Shown here: in pieces, positions 1 through 11,203 of the stretch
Layout of the letters: each line of letters begins with the position of its first letter
Numbering within the stretch: the first letter of the stretch is position 1
Source: Ophioderma brevispina
Lineage: Eukaryota; Echinodermata; Ophiuroidea; Amphilepidida; Ophiodermatidae
Length of the DNA: 64,000 nucleotides
Direction: 5' to 3'
NCBI GenBank assembly: GCA_023653785.1
Contig: JAMKCH010005450.1
Coordinates: forward strand, 62,001-126,000
The notes under the pieces: generated by a model
Told to the model about the DNA's origin: nothing
Database searches by the model: none
Seen by the model: the letters and a program-made list of their open reading frames with translations, nothing else
Translations under genes and position numbers: made by a program

Positions 1-725
1 GAATCCTAGTCTCAAAGGTGGATTTTTTTCAGAATTGAGATTTTGACAAAAAACTGTTCCTCTAAGCCTCAGCTCCAAATTGCTTTTTGTTTCATCTCAA
101 TAGGATGAATACTTTTTGAGTTATCGCAAATTACATTTGTGTAATTACATTTGCGTGACTTACATTCTCAAACTTTAGTTGCGTTTTTCTCCATATTTGT
201 TTTTTCACATTTTTCACCACGGGAACAGTCATATCTCAAGAACCATAGGGGGTAGGCACTTCATTTTTTCACTGTTTTTTCTCTATCTTTAGGAGCACAC
301 AATGAACCAAAATTATTAAATTCAACCCTTGGGAACATGTTCATTTGATCTTTTGACCAAAACCATAATTATGGTTTCTGCTGCTTTAGATGTAACCAGG
401 CCTTTATACTGCTTACTATGCTACTATGTAGTATCTTTTGGTTCATTGACTAGCTTTAAATCTCAGCTCCAAATTGCTTTTTGTTTCATTTCAATAGGAT
501 AAATACTTTTTGAGATATTACTGTTCCCGTATTGACACTTGGCAAATTTTACAATCCAAGTTGGCGGCCGTTACCGTGGCAACGGGTCACATGTTCCGAC
601 ATTTCGCATGTTAATTTTATGCAACAAGGATTAGGGTATGCATACAAACATTAACACTTGAGATACTACTTCTGATTAGTGAGAAAAAACATTTTTTTTG
701 AAATGTGTGGTTCGGACTAGGATTC
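1..725. mobile_element. TIR-bounded miniature element
   Basis: The first 11 bases (GAATCCTAGTC) recur exactly inverted at 715-725. Inside, a ~62-bp direct repeat occurs at about 65-126 and 460-525 (shared core AGCTCCAAATTGCTTTTTG). A shorter inverted pair (CGGGAACAGT with ATATCTC) lies near 220-240 and 515-537. No coding frame is visible. This fits a non-autonomous DNA transposon, but the left flank lies outside the window, so the true end and any target-site duplication (TSD) cannot be checked. Confidence 0.6.
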
Positions 726-1121
726 CCCCTTAATGCTTACATAATATATTGTATTCGTATTATATTACATGTAGTATATCAATAGATATAGCACTACATT
801 ATTTTTCTCATCCTTTAAACATTTTGAGGGATATCGTTTTTACACGTTATTAAGTTTGCACAAGTAAATGCATGCCGATAAGAAAACGTGTTAAAGTTAC
901 CAGTGGCCTAATTTTTGCATTTATTTGTGCTAATTAAGTATTATTATTTGGCAACTAAATTAAGTATTATTATTTGGCAACTAATTTGGCCTATGACAGC
1001 GATTTCTCTATGGAAAAGAAGAAAATATACATGGAATGATCTGTTTATTTTTTATCCCGCGCATCAGTTACTTTCATTTACCTTTTTCTTTTTATCTACC
1101 ATATCATTTTACGCATTATAT
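726..1121 (+). repeat. Partial copy of the 2.1-kb tandem unit (segment A0)
   Basis: This AT-rich segment is nearly identical to 3627-4051. It lacks about 35 bases present there (3769-3803); that loss lies between short ATGC repeats, as expected for slippage. The equivalent segment in the adjacent unit (1545-2030) is more diverged. No gene is seen. Confidence 0.85.
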
Positions 1122-1215
1122 ATATTTATATATAATAATAATAATATTATAATTATAATTATATAATTAAAAATTTGAAACAAAATACTTCTAACTTTTT
1201 TTTTTTTTTTTTTTT

Positions 1216-1463
1216 GGAAAGACCAAGGTGAATTTGAAGTTTCTAAGAAAAATACAAGATGGTATAAATTTGGCTATATTTTGCAATAATTATTTTAATT
1301 GGTTATTCTAGAGTAGATCTAAGGAATTATTTTGGTTCAAATCCTTATATTGTCAAACTCACATGGGAAAGTGGTTATCTGGGTTGGGTGCCTAGGACCC
1401 CTCCCCCCCCCCCCCCTTGGGCACTAACGGAAGTTTTTTTTTTAGCATTGGGCAGCTTAAGTG
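1216..1463 (+). mobile_element. P-family (piggyBac-like) right-end fragment
   Basis: This matches the right part of the complete P element at 28732-29529, including the AAACTCACATGGGAAAGTGG block, the CTAGGACCCC/GGGCACTAACGG subterminal block, and a decayed CTTGGGCACTTAAGTG end. The left half is absent; a T tract precedes the fragment. Confidence 0.8.
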
Positions 1464-2077
1464 TGTAAATATTCTAAAGCCATGTTGCGATTAGGGTATG
1501 TGTATGTGCTAAGTACATTACTTGTAGTCACGAATCAAAGGCATGAGTATGCTTTACATCATATATTGTATTCGTAATTATATTACCTTTAGTCTATCAC
1601 TAGATTTGCACACTACATTCATTTTATTTCTCATCCTTAAAAACAGTTTTAGGGATAATCGTTTTTACACGTCATTAAGTTTGCACAAGTAAATGCATGT
1701 CTTCAAATAGTCATATCTGTTTTGCCTTTGCGATGCCGATAAGAAAACTTGGTTAAAAGTTACCATGGCCTAATTTTTGCATTTATTTGTGCTAATTAAG
1801 TCATTATTATTTGGCAACTAAATTAAGTATCATTATTTGGCACTAAGTTGGCCTATGACAGCGATTTCTCTATGGAAAAGAAGAAATACATGGAATGATC
1901 TGTTTATTTTTTATCCCGCGCATCATAACTTTCATTTACCTTTTTCTTTTTATCTACCATAATCATTTTAACTTCATTATATATAATTTAATATATATAA
2001 TATTAATAATCTTATAATTATAATTAGAATAATAAAAATTTGAAACAAAATACTTCTAACCGTTTAAATTTGTCCAG

Positions 2078-2078
<1 letters not shown>

Positions 2079-2109
<31 letters not shown>
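2079..2109 (+). repeat. Poly-C tract
   Basis: An uninterrupted run of about 31 cytosines. It is absent at the equivalent point of tandem copy 2 (about 4140), so it is a recent expansion or a sequencing/assembly artefact. Confidence 0.9.
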
Positions 2110-2111
<2 letters not shown>

Positions 2112-3207
2112 ATACTACGCAAACAAACACTATCGAATTCTCTCTTGTTAGAAGTAGCAACTGGTAATCGAATGCTTGATTGCTCAACCAGTCGGAAAGA
2201 ACGATTTTTCAAAGGCTCGCGAATCTAGAATTCATGAACCGTCAGAGAACTATTTTTAAACAAATCTAGTATTTTATATAATATTTCACACCTTAAAAAA
2301 ACCGAATAGTTCCGGATTTGTGTATTTGCGCTATAATTACACACCAGAACGATTTTAAAATACACTTGTCTTTCTAAACTACTGACAGTTCAAATCTTAA
2401 CCTCGCAAAAAATAGCACAGGCGCGCGCAATCCTCGGATGAAGATATTCAGTGATTTAGCCGAAATATCAGGCGGCAATTAAACGCTGATGACATCAGAG
2501 TGTTGCTCCAATTTGCCTTTTGTAACCTAGGCGAGTCCACTGAATGTGTCTTCCTATACGTGAAACAAAGACCTTGCGGATCAAAGCTGTCAGCACTTAT
2601 CATCTGAATCTGATGAAATCTAGGTTTCAAGTTTGCGTTTAGTCGTCTTTCATCCTCAGGAGGCTCACAATGTTTGCGCAATGAATATGGAACACTTGAC
2701 TTTATAATGCCTAGGGCATCGAGATATCTGTTATATCCACTGTGTTTGTGTGCGATTGTGCATTTGAGAGATATTTGATTTCACATTTGTTGTAGCAAGA
2801 CGGAAAATACGTCCACTATAAACATTGATATGTGAATATTGTGACATTTATTGCAACGTGTGAAAGAACGTTATTCTATTTCATTGAGTATCAACATTGG
2901 AACGAAAGAAGAGATATCATTCATAACGGCATTAAATTCTCAAATGTAAATGCAAATGAAGCTATTCGGATATTCATAAAAGCACGAAATGGTGTGACAA
3001 TGTTAAATTACCATGTTTGCTAACGTCAGTAGACTCCCTCGTGTGGCAAATGTTAGGGATTGTTGTGGTGTGTTTTATTTAAACCGTTCATTCTCTTAAG
3101 CGATTTTGAGATTAAACAACGTATTGTAATTTACAGGTGCAACAGAGTTTTCAAGTCATCCCTATTTTCTGTGAGGTGCGAGTTTCATGAAGATTTACGC
3201 ACAATAG

Positions 3208-5255
3208 ATATTTATATATAATAATAATAATATTATAATTATAATTATATAATTAAAAATTTGAAACAAAATACTTCTAACTTTTTTTTTTTTTTTTTTT
3301 TGGAAAGACCAAGGTGAATTTGAAGTTTCTAAGAAAAATACAAGATGGTATAAATTTGGCTATATTTTGCAATAATTATTTTAATTGGTTATTCTAGAGT
3401 AGATCTAAGGAATTATTTTGGTTCAAATCCTTATATTGTCAAACTCACATGGGAAAGTGGTTATCTGGGTTGGGTGCCTAGGACCCCTCCCCCCCCTTGG
3501 GCACTAACGGAAGTTTTTTTAGCTTGGGCACTTAAGTGTTAAATAATTCTAAACGCCATGTTGCGATTAGGGGATGTGTATGTGCTTAAGTTACATTACT
3601 TGTAGTCACGATCAAAGGCATTAGTTAATGCTTACATAATATATTGTATTCGTATTATATTACATGTAGTATATCAATAGATATAGCACTACATTATTTT
3701 TCTCATCCTTTAAACATTTTGAGGGATATCGTTTTTACACGTCATTAAGTTTGCACAAGTAAATGCATGTCTTCAAATAGTCATATCTGTTTTGCCTTTG
3801 CGATGCCGATAAGAAAACGTGTTAAAGTTACCAGTGGCCTAATTTTTGCATTTATTTGTGCTAATTAAGTATTATTATTTGGCAACTAAATTAAGTATTA
3901 TTATTTGGCAACTAATTTGGCCTATGACAGCGATTTCTCTATGGAAAAGAAGAAAATATACATGGAATGATCTGTTTATTTTTTATCCCGCGCATCAGTT
4001 ACTTTCATTTACCTTTTTCTTTTTATCTACCATATCATTTTACGCATTATATATATTTATATATAATAATAATAATATTATAATTATAATTATATAATTA
4101 AAAATTTGAAACAAAATACTTCTAACCGTTTAAATTTGCCAAGTCATACTACTCAAACAAACACTATCGAAATTCTCTATGGTTAGAAGTAGCAACTGGT
4201 AATCGAATGCTTGATTGCTCAACCAGTCGGAAAGAACGATTTTTCAAAGGCTCGCGAATCTAGAATTCATGAACCGTCAGAGAACTATTTTTAAACAAAT
4301 CTAGTATTTTATATAATATTTCACACCTTAAAAAAACCGAATAGTTCCGGATTTGTGTATTTGCGCTATAATTACACACCAGAACGATTTTAAAATACAC
4401 TTGTCTTTCTAAACTACTGACAGTTCAAATCTTAACCTCGCAAAAAATAGCACAGGCGCGCGCAATCCTCGGATGAAGATATGTCAAGTGATTTAGCCGA
4501 AATATCAGGCGGCAATTAAACGCTGATGACATCAGAGTGTTGCTCCAATTTGCCTTTTGTAACCTAGGCGAGTCCACTGAATGTGTCTTCCTATACGTGA
4601 AACAAAGACCTTGCGGATCAAAGCTGTCAGCACTTATCATCTGAATCTGATGAAATCTAGGTTTCAAATTGCGTTTTATTCGTCTTTCATCCTCAGGAGG
4701 CTCACAATGTTTGCGCAATGAATATGGAACACTTGACTTTATAATGCCTAGGGCATCGAGATATCTGTTATAGCCACTGTGTTTGTGTGCGATTGTGCAT
4801 TTGAGAGATATTTGATTTCACATTTGTTGTAGCAAGACGGAAAATACGTCCACTATAAACATTGATATGTGAATATTGTGACATTTATTGCAACGTGTGA
4901 AAGAACGTTATTCTATTTCATTGAGTATCAACATTGGAACGAAAGAAGAGATATCCATTCATAACGGCATTAAATTCTCAAATGTAAATGCAAATGAAGC
5001 TATTCGGATATTCATAAAAGCACGAAATGGTGTGACAATGTTAAATTACCATGTTTGCTAACGTCAGTAGACTCCCTCGTGTGGCAAATGTTAGGGATTG
5101 TCGTGGTTTGTTTTATTTAAACCGTTCATTCTCTTAAGCGATTTTGAGATTAAACAACGTATTGTAATTTAAAAAGTTGCAGCAACGAGATCTTTTCACG
5201 TCATCCATATGTTCTTGATGTGTAGAGGTTTCATGAAGATTTACGCACAATAGAT
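3208..5255 (+). repeat. 2.1-kb tandem duplication, copy 2
   Basis: Same order as copy 1: AT-rich lead, T tract, P right end (3302-3538, with intact CTTGGGCACTTAAGTG then TTAA at 3539-3542), A segment, C segment. Homology to copy 1 ends near ACGCACAATAGAT at about 5253. Afterwards the sequence is unique. No gene is seen. Confidence 0.9.
3302..3538 (+). mobile_element. P-family right-end fragment
   Basis: Better preserved than the copy at 1216. The terminal CTTGGGCACTTAAGTG is intact and followed by TTAA (3539-3542), matching the right junction of the complete element at 28732-29529. Confidence 0.8.
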
Positions 5256-5658
5256 CCCGTACCTTTTATTTGGTTACAGAAATATCTTAAAATGAAAACA
5301 AAAGATGGTTTGTATATTCTTATATTTCATAGAAAACATAGGCTGAATTTCGTATTTGCTCCTATAACTAAATTATAAATTTCACATTTTTGTACCAAAG
5401 AAACAGTTCTCAGCTTAATCCTTGCAGACGGGGATATTTTTGATATAAAGCTTACACCAGTGCCAAAATCAAATTTTCTCCATTTTTCGGACCCTGCTTT
5501 TTGAAATCTCTCGTTGCGCAGCCTTTAATAACCTTTTTGTGGCATCAAATATCCAATGCTTTACTCTGCCGTTTAGTGGTAAAACACACCGTATGCAGCG
5601 CAAGCTTAAGAAGTAGGAAAACTCAAGCAAATAATAATAACAATTAGCGAAAACAAGA
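5256..5658. other. Unannotated AT-rich stretch
   Basis: I see no conserved frame, TIR or tandem structure here. Confidence 0.5.
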
Positions 5659-6411
5659 GATGTGCGCATACTAATATATCATTTGTAGTCATTTTTATAG
5701 TACATATGATATATCTGAAAGAATTTAAGGGATATATGCATGCTTAAATATTGTTTACTTCATTGAGATGACTGAAAGAGAACGATGCGTATATATTCAC
5801 GCGAAGAAAGGGACATGTGTATATTTACATATTACTTGTTGTGATTTCATATTACATAACGTATTATTGAAAGAAAGAATGATTGCATACTTGCATATTA
5901 CATGTAGTCATATCATATTACATATTGTATAGGGAAATATGAGTAACTGCAAGAAAACGATGTGTGTATGCTTAAATGTAAACAAATAAGATGTGTGCAT
6001 GCTTACATATTACTTGTAGTAATTTCATATTACATACTGACACAATTGAGAGGTAGGGTTGTATGCATACCCAAGTATCGCTTGTCATATCACGAAGTAA
6101 TACAGAGTGTCCCGTGAAGTTGGTATACCCATCATTACATGAAAATATGGTTTTACATACTTACATATTACTCGTAGTCATGTCATTTTACAAGTGATAT
6201 GACTGAAAGCAGGGGATGTGTGCATGCTTACATATTACTTGCGGTCATGTCATTTTATATATGATATGACTGAAAGGGGTGTGGCCATGCTTACATATTA
6301 TTTGTCGTCAAATCATTTTACATTATGATATGACCATAATGACTTTAAGAAATGCATGTGTGCATGCTTACACATTACTTGTAGTCATATCGAGTTACAT
6401 ATTGTATCTGA
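5659..6411 (+). repeat. Degenerate minisatellite, about 65-75 bp unit
   Basis: Diverged monomers share GATGTGTGCATGCTTACA, ATTACTTGTAGTCATAT and ATATGACTGAAAG in that order. The clearest starts are near 5990, 6216, 6280 and 6355. The same monomer motif reappears inside the tandem units at about 1494-1545 and 3567-3612. No coding potential is seen. Confidence 0.75.
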
Positions 6412-6538
6412 AAATGTAGACTTACAACAGCTGCATCAGATTTTGATCGAAGAATATGTTACATTTTATCACTGCAAAAAGCCAGACATTCCCTTTGAAT
6501 TTGTCATAAATGTTCCATATACTGACCTGACAGAGTGA
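6405..6538 (+). CDS. Possible terminal coding exon, unknown product
   Basis: Just past the minisatellite an open frame of about 44 codons has ordinary protein-like composition. It contains the runs LHQILIEEYVTFYHCKKPD and IPFEFVINVPYTDLTE and ends in tandem stops TGA TAA (6536-6541). A possible acceptor AG lies at about 6429-6430, but the pyrimidine tract is weak. I do not recognise a family and no partner exon is visible. The frame also runs upstream into the repeat, which argues against a real gene. It could be a chance open frame. Confidence 0.2.
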
Positions 6539-6541
6539 TAA

Positions 6542-9500
6542 CCACAAAACGAACCTTTTTATCCCCAGTGCAGTGTGTTTATCACAAAATCACATCAAGT
6601 ACTTCTTGTGTCCTGGTTTACGGCCGTGACGTCACTGCTGAAATATAGATCAATCCGTTCAGTTAAGTGATGGATTCGATAAAGTCAACGATAACTTGGG
6701 AGTTTTTACCTTCAACGAGCTGATTAAGTTCTTTGGTAAATCGTGTCGAAAGGTTAGTATGGATAACACTTATGGTATGGTATCAATTATGTATAGAAGT
6801 GTGTTAAATTGGACTGGTAAAAATACCCCCATCCTTTTCAGACCCGTCTAATGTTTTCCTCAAATTTAAGGCTAGCACATACCTAAAAAAATGAACAAAA
6901 TCCACTACTTTTGTACTTTGGAGTAAGATTTCAGGTCTTTATGGTAAAATGAAACACGTTTGAAACTACTTTCATTTATTTTCAATCGTGGTAAAGAAAT
7001 AACTCTGTCTTCACTTCCCTCTCACTATGAGTTACAATACGCTCATCCACCAAGGACACAGTTCAGTGGGTTGTACTTGTACATACACTGACATGAATTG
7101 ACCATGCGTGATCTGGGTATCATATATCATACCCAAAAACCAGGCGGTGTATTTTCTAAATACATTGGTGAATGAAAGCTACTGAACTGTGCCAGGGAAC
7201 TGAGATTTTACTAGCTTATAGTGCCCTCTTTTCGGTTGTACAAGGCAGTCTATTTCCTATTTGAAGTAAAGCCATTTGTTTGTCAATTATAGCCTATTTT
7301 CATTGCCTTGCATATCTTTATTTCCATCTACTTACATATATTATTCCACTTAAAGGGACATAATGGCATGAAAAAAATTGACATAATGAAAAGGACCCTT
7401 ACTGAAATCACTTCCATGAGTTTGAAAACAATGTGGATGTTTACATTCTGTAAAAACAGTAAAACAGGAAGAGTTCGGGGGTGGCAATTTGTGGCAATTT
7501 CTTGAACACAAAAGCAATGTGTTCACATCCCTCACAGAATTGTACTTTAGGCTTGTAGTAATATATTGATCTGGCAAGTGAAAGATGGATTAGCCGGGAT
7601 TAGCATATATACAATAGCAATGGTCTGTGAGCTGATGACAACATGCTTTTCAAGTTTGGTAAATGCTGGCAGTAATGTCAGCATCCTTGTTCCAGCAATT
7701 GCCACAAACTGCCACCAAACTGAACAAGCATGGGTGCCCAACGAAAATCCAAGACGCCCCCGGTCCAACTTTCAAATTTAGTCAAACTTTCAACCTTTAT
7801 TTTTCACATCGGGCAGTCTTGGGCAGTAAACCTGAATTCATAACGATGTACATTAACTTCTTATATAACGAAAACAACAACAAATACACACTGGAGACAA
7901 CCGGAACATGTTGTAATATGCAATATACTTTTACACTTTTACGTGTTCGGACATAGAGTTTTCAAAAAAATTCTACAGTCATGATTGCTCGCCGATCATC
8001 GATTGCGGCAGAGGGATTATGATCAAAGGGTCGATGTTGAATCCGTTCCTTTTGTGCGGGTGAATGGATAAACAGATTAAAATCAGACTGTGGAAGTCGT
8101 TGTGGTTCCTTCCTTCTCTCTCTTTCTTCCATGATTAGACTACTCGTTTAAATAACAGGTTCAAGTCATGCCTAGTACTGAGATCTTATGATTGCACTCG
8201 CTATGCTTTCACTTTAAACATGCACTACGGAGAATTGAGTAAAATCAGATTGCTAACACACGTTAAATACATCTCTTGTACACGAACGCCTGCATATTTT
8301 GGGAGTGTATAGTAACTGTTCAAATATGCCTTTACTTTGCAGACTATATACAGCACCTGACGTGAATGGTAAGTGATAAAGGATTGAGTTAACATTTCTC
8401 GACTCTCTGTTGATTCAAAGGAAATGTACTTTTTGAGTTACTTATAAATCACTTTAGCGGAATTGCACTATTTATACTGAAAACTGACCGAGCAATAAAT
8501 TGGGAGGAGTTGGTATCGGAAAGTAGGTGTTGGAGTCTTGTTGTAATGCACAGTATAGTGCGCACGTAATGGAAATAGTGATCATGGAATCTTTTTTATA
8601 TAGATCGAATTTGCACGTCAGATTAGACGCACATGCAATACTAAAGCTGACGTTTTATGATACAAACATTCGATTTTTTCCTATAGATAAAAGGGGGGGG
8701 GGTAATTTTTTTAATTTTTTTAATATTCCTTTTTATTTTTCTTTACACTTCTAATCCGGTAATTCCAAAAAGTTTCATAATTTTATCTGGTCCTCTTGCG
8801 GTGCCAAGAAATATACAGCAAGGGGTTTCAAATGAGTGATAACTATTAACAAAATATAAAAACAAACACACTATCATGTTTTTTTTTCATGGTTGGTGAA
8901 GATACAAAGAGAAAAAAGCAAAAAATAAAATCTTTAGAACCAATTCCTTCAAATTTTCTCTTTTTTTTAAAACTTTAAAAATTTTCGGACTTTTTCAGTT
9001 TTCAGTTTTTTATTCAGCATAACATATCGAACGTGACAGAAATGTATAATACAGTATATTATATAGTAATACATAAAAAATCAATTGTAGACTGTAATAA
9101 GATGAACTAGTGAGGGATATGATATGCTAGACCAGTAATGGACAACCCGATAGTGCTTAGGTTATTACTGGCCCTGTAAATACACAAGTCAAATATACTA
9201 AATATTTAAAAAATGATACAGTAAGGGTGATATATAGTATGACATAGGAAAAATATACATACAAAGAACAGAGACAAGAGTTAGTATTTAGAGTTTAGTA
9301 TTATTTATTATTGTTCAAGATTTCTGTATATAACTTCTTACGTTTTTATACCGGTGAGTAATAAAAAAAATGTCTGAACCCTGTTTTTTCCGGCCTTTTG
9401 AATTGTTAAATAACATAATTTAATCTAACATATGTTATATCATCGGAAAGCCTATTTCATTATCTTTTAATTAATGCACATATAATTGCAATCGGTTAAG

Positions 9501-9649
9501 TAAGGGCCGAGCTACGCTATTTTGAATCAAGTTACTTATTCAGCTCTCTCCCTATCAACTAGCCCTGGAGCTAGCACCCATTTGGTACACACACATCTCA
9601 AGTACAAAAGTTTTAGTATTAAATATGTAGACAGACTCACAGGGACCCC
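6542..9649. other. Long stretch without recognised genes
   Basis: Mostly AT-rich single-copy-looking DNA. It includes a weak imperfect inverted repeat around 7050-7200 (CACAGTTCAGT versus ACTGAACTGTG), a G tract near 8692-8701 and several A/T tracts at 8.7-9.0 kb. Short open frames at 7.3-7.9 kb overlap on both strands and have no recognisable motif. Confidence 0.5.
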
Positions 9650-10378
9650 TGAACATAATTCTTAAGTGCCACATGTGCCTTAAAGGATAGGGGTCAAGAC
9701 AAGGTGTTACAGGGGTCAATTTTTTAAAATTGATCCATCGTGCTGAAAAAATACACCATGTTATTATTCTACCACAAGGATTCAGGAAAGGTCATAGTTT
9801 GTACTATCTACAACGTAAGGTTCAAGAGTTTTATAGGCTAAAATCAGCAAAAATCAATAAAAAGGGTCAATTTCAAGTTGTACAGGGTCAAATTGTTAAG
9901 TTGCTCCGATTTGGATAAAATGGTGTAATTATGGTGAGCTCATAGGATCAAAATAAGGAATAGTTTTGACTGTCCTCAAATGCTTGCTTAAGAAGTAGGG
10001 GGAACAGAAGTCAAGCCCCATTGAATGCATTGGACGTTGACCTTCTGTGCCCCCTAACGGGAACTAAGTATTTTAGACATCAAAACTATTCCTTATTTAA
10101 ATACTATGAACTCCATCAAATTTGCACCATTTTTTTATCTAAACGGAGCAACTTTAAAATTGTTTGACCCCTGGTACAACTGAAATTGAACCCTTTTTCT
10201 TGATTTTTTCTGTTTTTATCCTATAGGTCTTAATTTTAGCATGTATATAATACAAACTATACCCTTTCCTGAAATCCTTGTGGTTAACAAATAACATGGT
10301 ATACTTTTCAACATGAAGTTTGATCAATTAAATTTGGACCCCTGTACAAACTTGTCCTTGGCCCCCTCCTCCTTAGGC
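9650..10378. mobile_element. Fold-back (long palindrome) element
   Basis: The left arm (about 9655-9975) is the imperfect reverse complement of the right arm (about 10078-10375), with about 100 bases between them. Matching landmarks are GGAATAGTTTTGA / TCAAAACTATTCC, TTGCTCCGATTTGGATAAAA / TTTATCTAAACGGAGCAA, and CATAGTTTGTACTAT / ATACAAACTATACC. No coding frame is seen. Related arms occur at 42055-42150, 44105-44250 and, more distantly, 52950-53810, so this is a dispersed family. Confidence 0.8.
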
Positions 10379-10673
10379 ACCATTTGCTGCACTTAAGATC
10401 ACGTTTCAGGAGTTCCTGTCAGTCTGTCAACCTATTTAATCACTCAAACCTTTTGTCACTGAGCTGTGTTAACAATCTGTTAGCTCCCCGGGCTACACGT
10501 ATTCCCTTTTTTGTGTTTGAATGCCCTGCGGCCCAAACTAAGCAAATGACTCCTCCAACTAATGCTAAGGGTATGTCTATGTTATCTAAGTAAATGGCAT
10601 TAAAAGGTATAAAAGTCAGTTATAATGGTAATATTTAAGGTGTTATTTGAAAACACTTTTTTCAAGCTGGGGC
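10379..10673. other. Spacer between fold-back elements
   Basis: No repeat arm or recognisable coding sequence. Confidence 0.4.
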
Positions 10674-11203
10674 CTAAAGGGACCCAAAAAAAGTTAACGC
10701 AGCATGATATAAATACCCCCATAGTTACAAACCATTGGTCTATGCACAAAAAAATAAATGCTATCAATAGTCTGTATTTTGTTTCTGCCAAATTTTGACA
10801 CCTTTTTGCTCCATTGTGATCAATATCGCTAACACAATGTCATTTTTACGGAAAAAATGTGTCACATTTTCAAAGTTGCAAAACTGAAGACATTTTATAT
10901 CAAGGTTACAATACAACAACCATTGCATCAGGCCAATTGCATAGTGACAAACACTTCACGGGAAAATGCGGTCTTAACTGAATGGCAATCATATGGCTTA
11001 TACTTTTATTGCAACATTTAAAAAGGGAGAGATTTCATATTAATGGGTATTGTGTTGGAAAAATATGATTCGCAATGGGGCAAGAAGGGATCATAATTTA
11101 CGGAAGAAAACGAACTTGATATAATTTTATGTTTTTTTCTGCAGACCCCTGGTTTGTAACTGATGGGGGTATTTAGACATGTGCGTTACTTTTTTGGGGT
11201 ATT
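10674..11203. mobile_element. TIR element, about 0.53 kb
   Basis: The left end (about 10677-10740) contains TAAATACCCCCAT, AGTTACAAACCA and GGTCT. These recur inverted at about 11143-11202 as AGACCCCTGGTTTGTAACT and GATGGGGGTATTTA, then GTGCGTTAC and TTTTTTGGGGTAT. The TIRs are about 60 bp with small indels and the interior is non-coding. Confidence 0.75.

Larger units (their letters stand above)
1122..3207 (+). repeat. 2.1-kb tandem duplication, copy 1
   Basis: The sequence from 1122 matches that from 3208 at an offset of 2086 bases. Parts in order: a P-element right-end fragment (1216-1463), an A segment (1490-2040), a 31-base C tract (about 2079-2109), and a C segment (2110-3207). The C segment belongs to a dispersed family with fragments at 37.1 kb and 53.9 kb. 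Differences from copy 2 are mostly one-base indels and tract lengths. Open frames here are shared only as DNA homology and look non-coding. Confidence 0.9.

Noticed and set aside
915..1166. 83-codon frame identical to one at 3846-4097
   Set aside because: The identity is explained by DNA duplication; it ends in AAT/ATT repeats and is broken in the third copy.
1336..1346. GGTTCAAATCC, matching a tRNA B box
   Set aside because: No A box or cloverleaf nearby; it is part of the P-element right half and is changed in other copies.
2040..2228. Open frame with a proline run
   Set aside because: Created by the poly-C tract; the duplicate copy lacks the tract.
7047..7205. Imperfect inverted repeat CACAGTTCAGT / ACTGAACTGTG
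   Set aside because: Only short, mismatched arms and no clear ends; may be chance.
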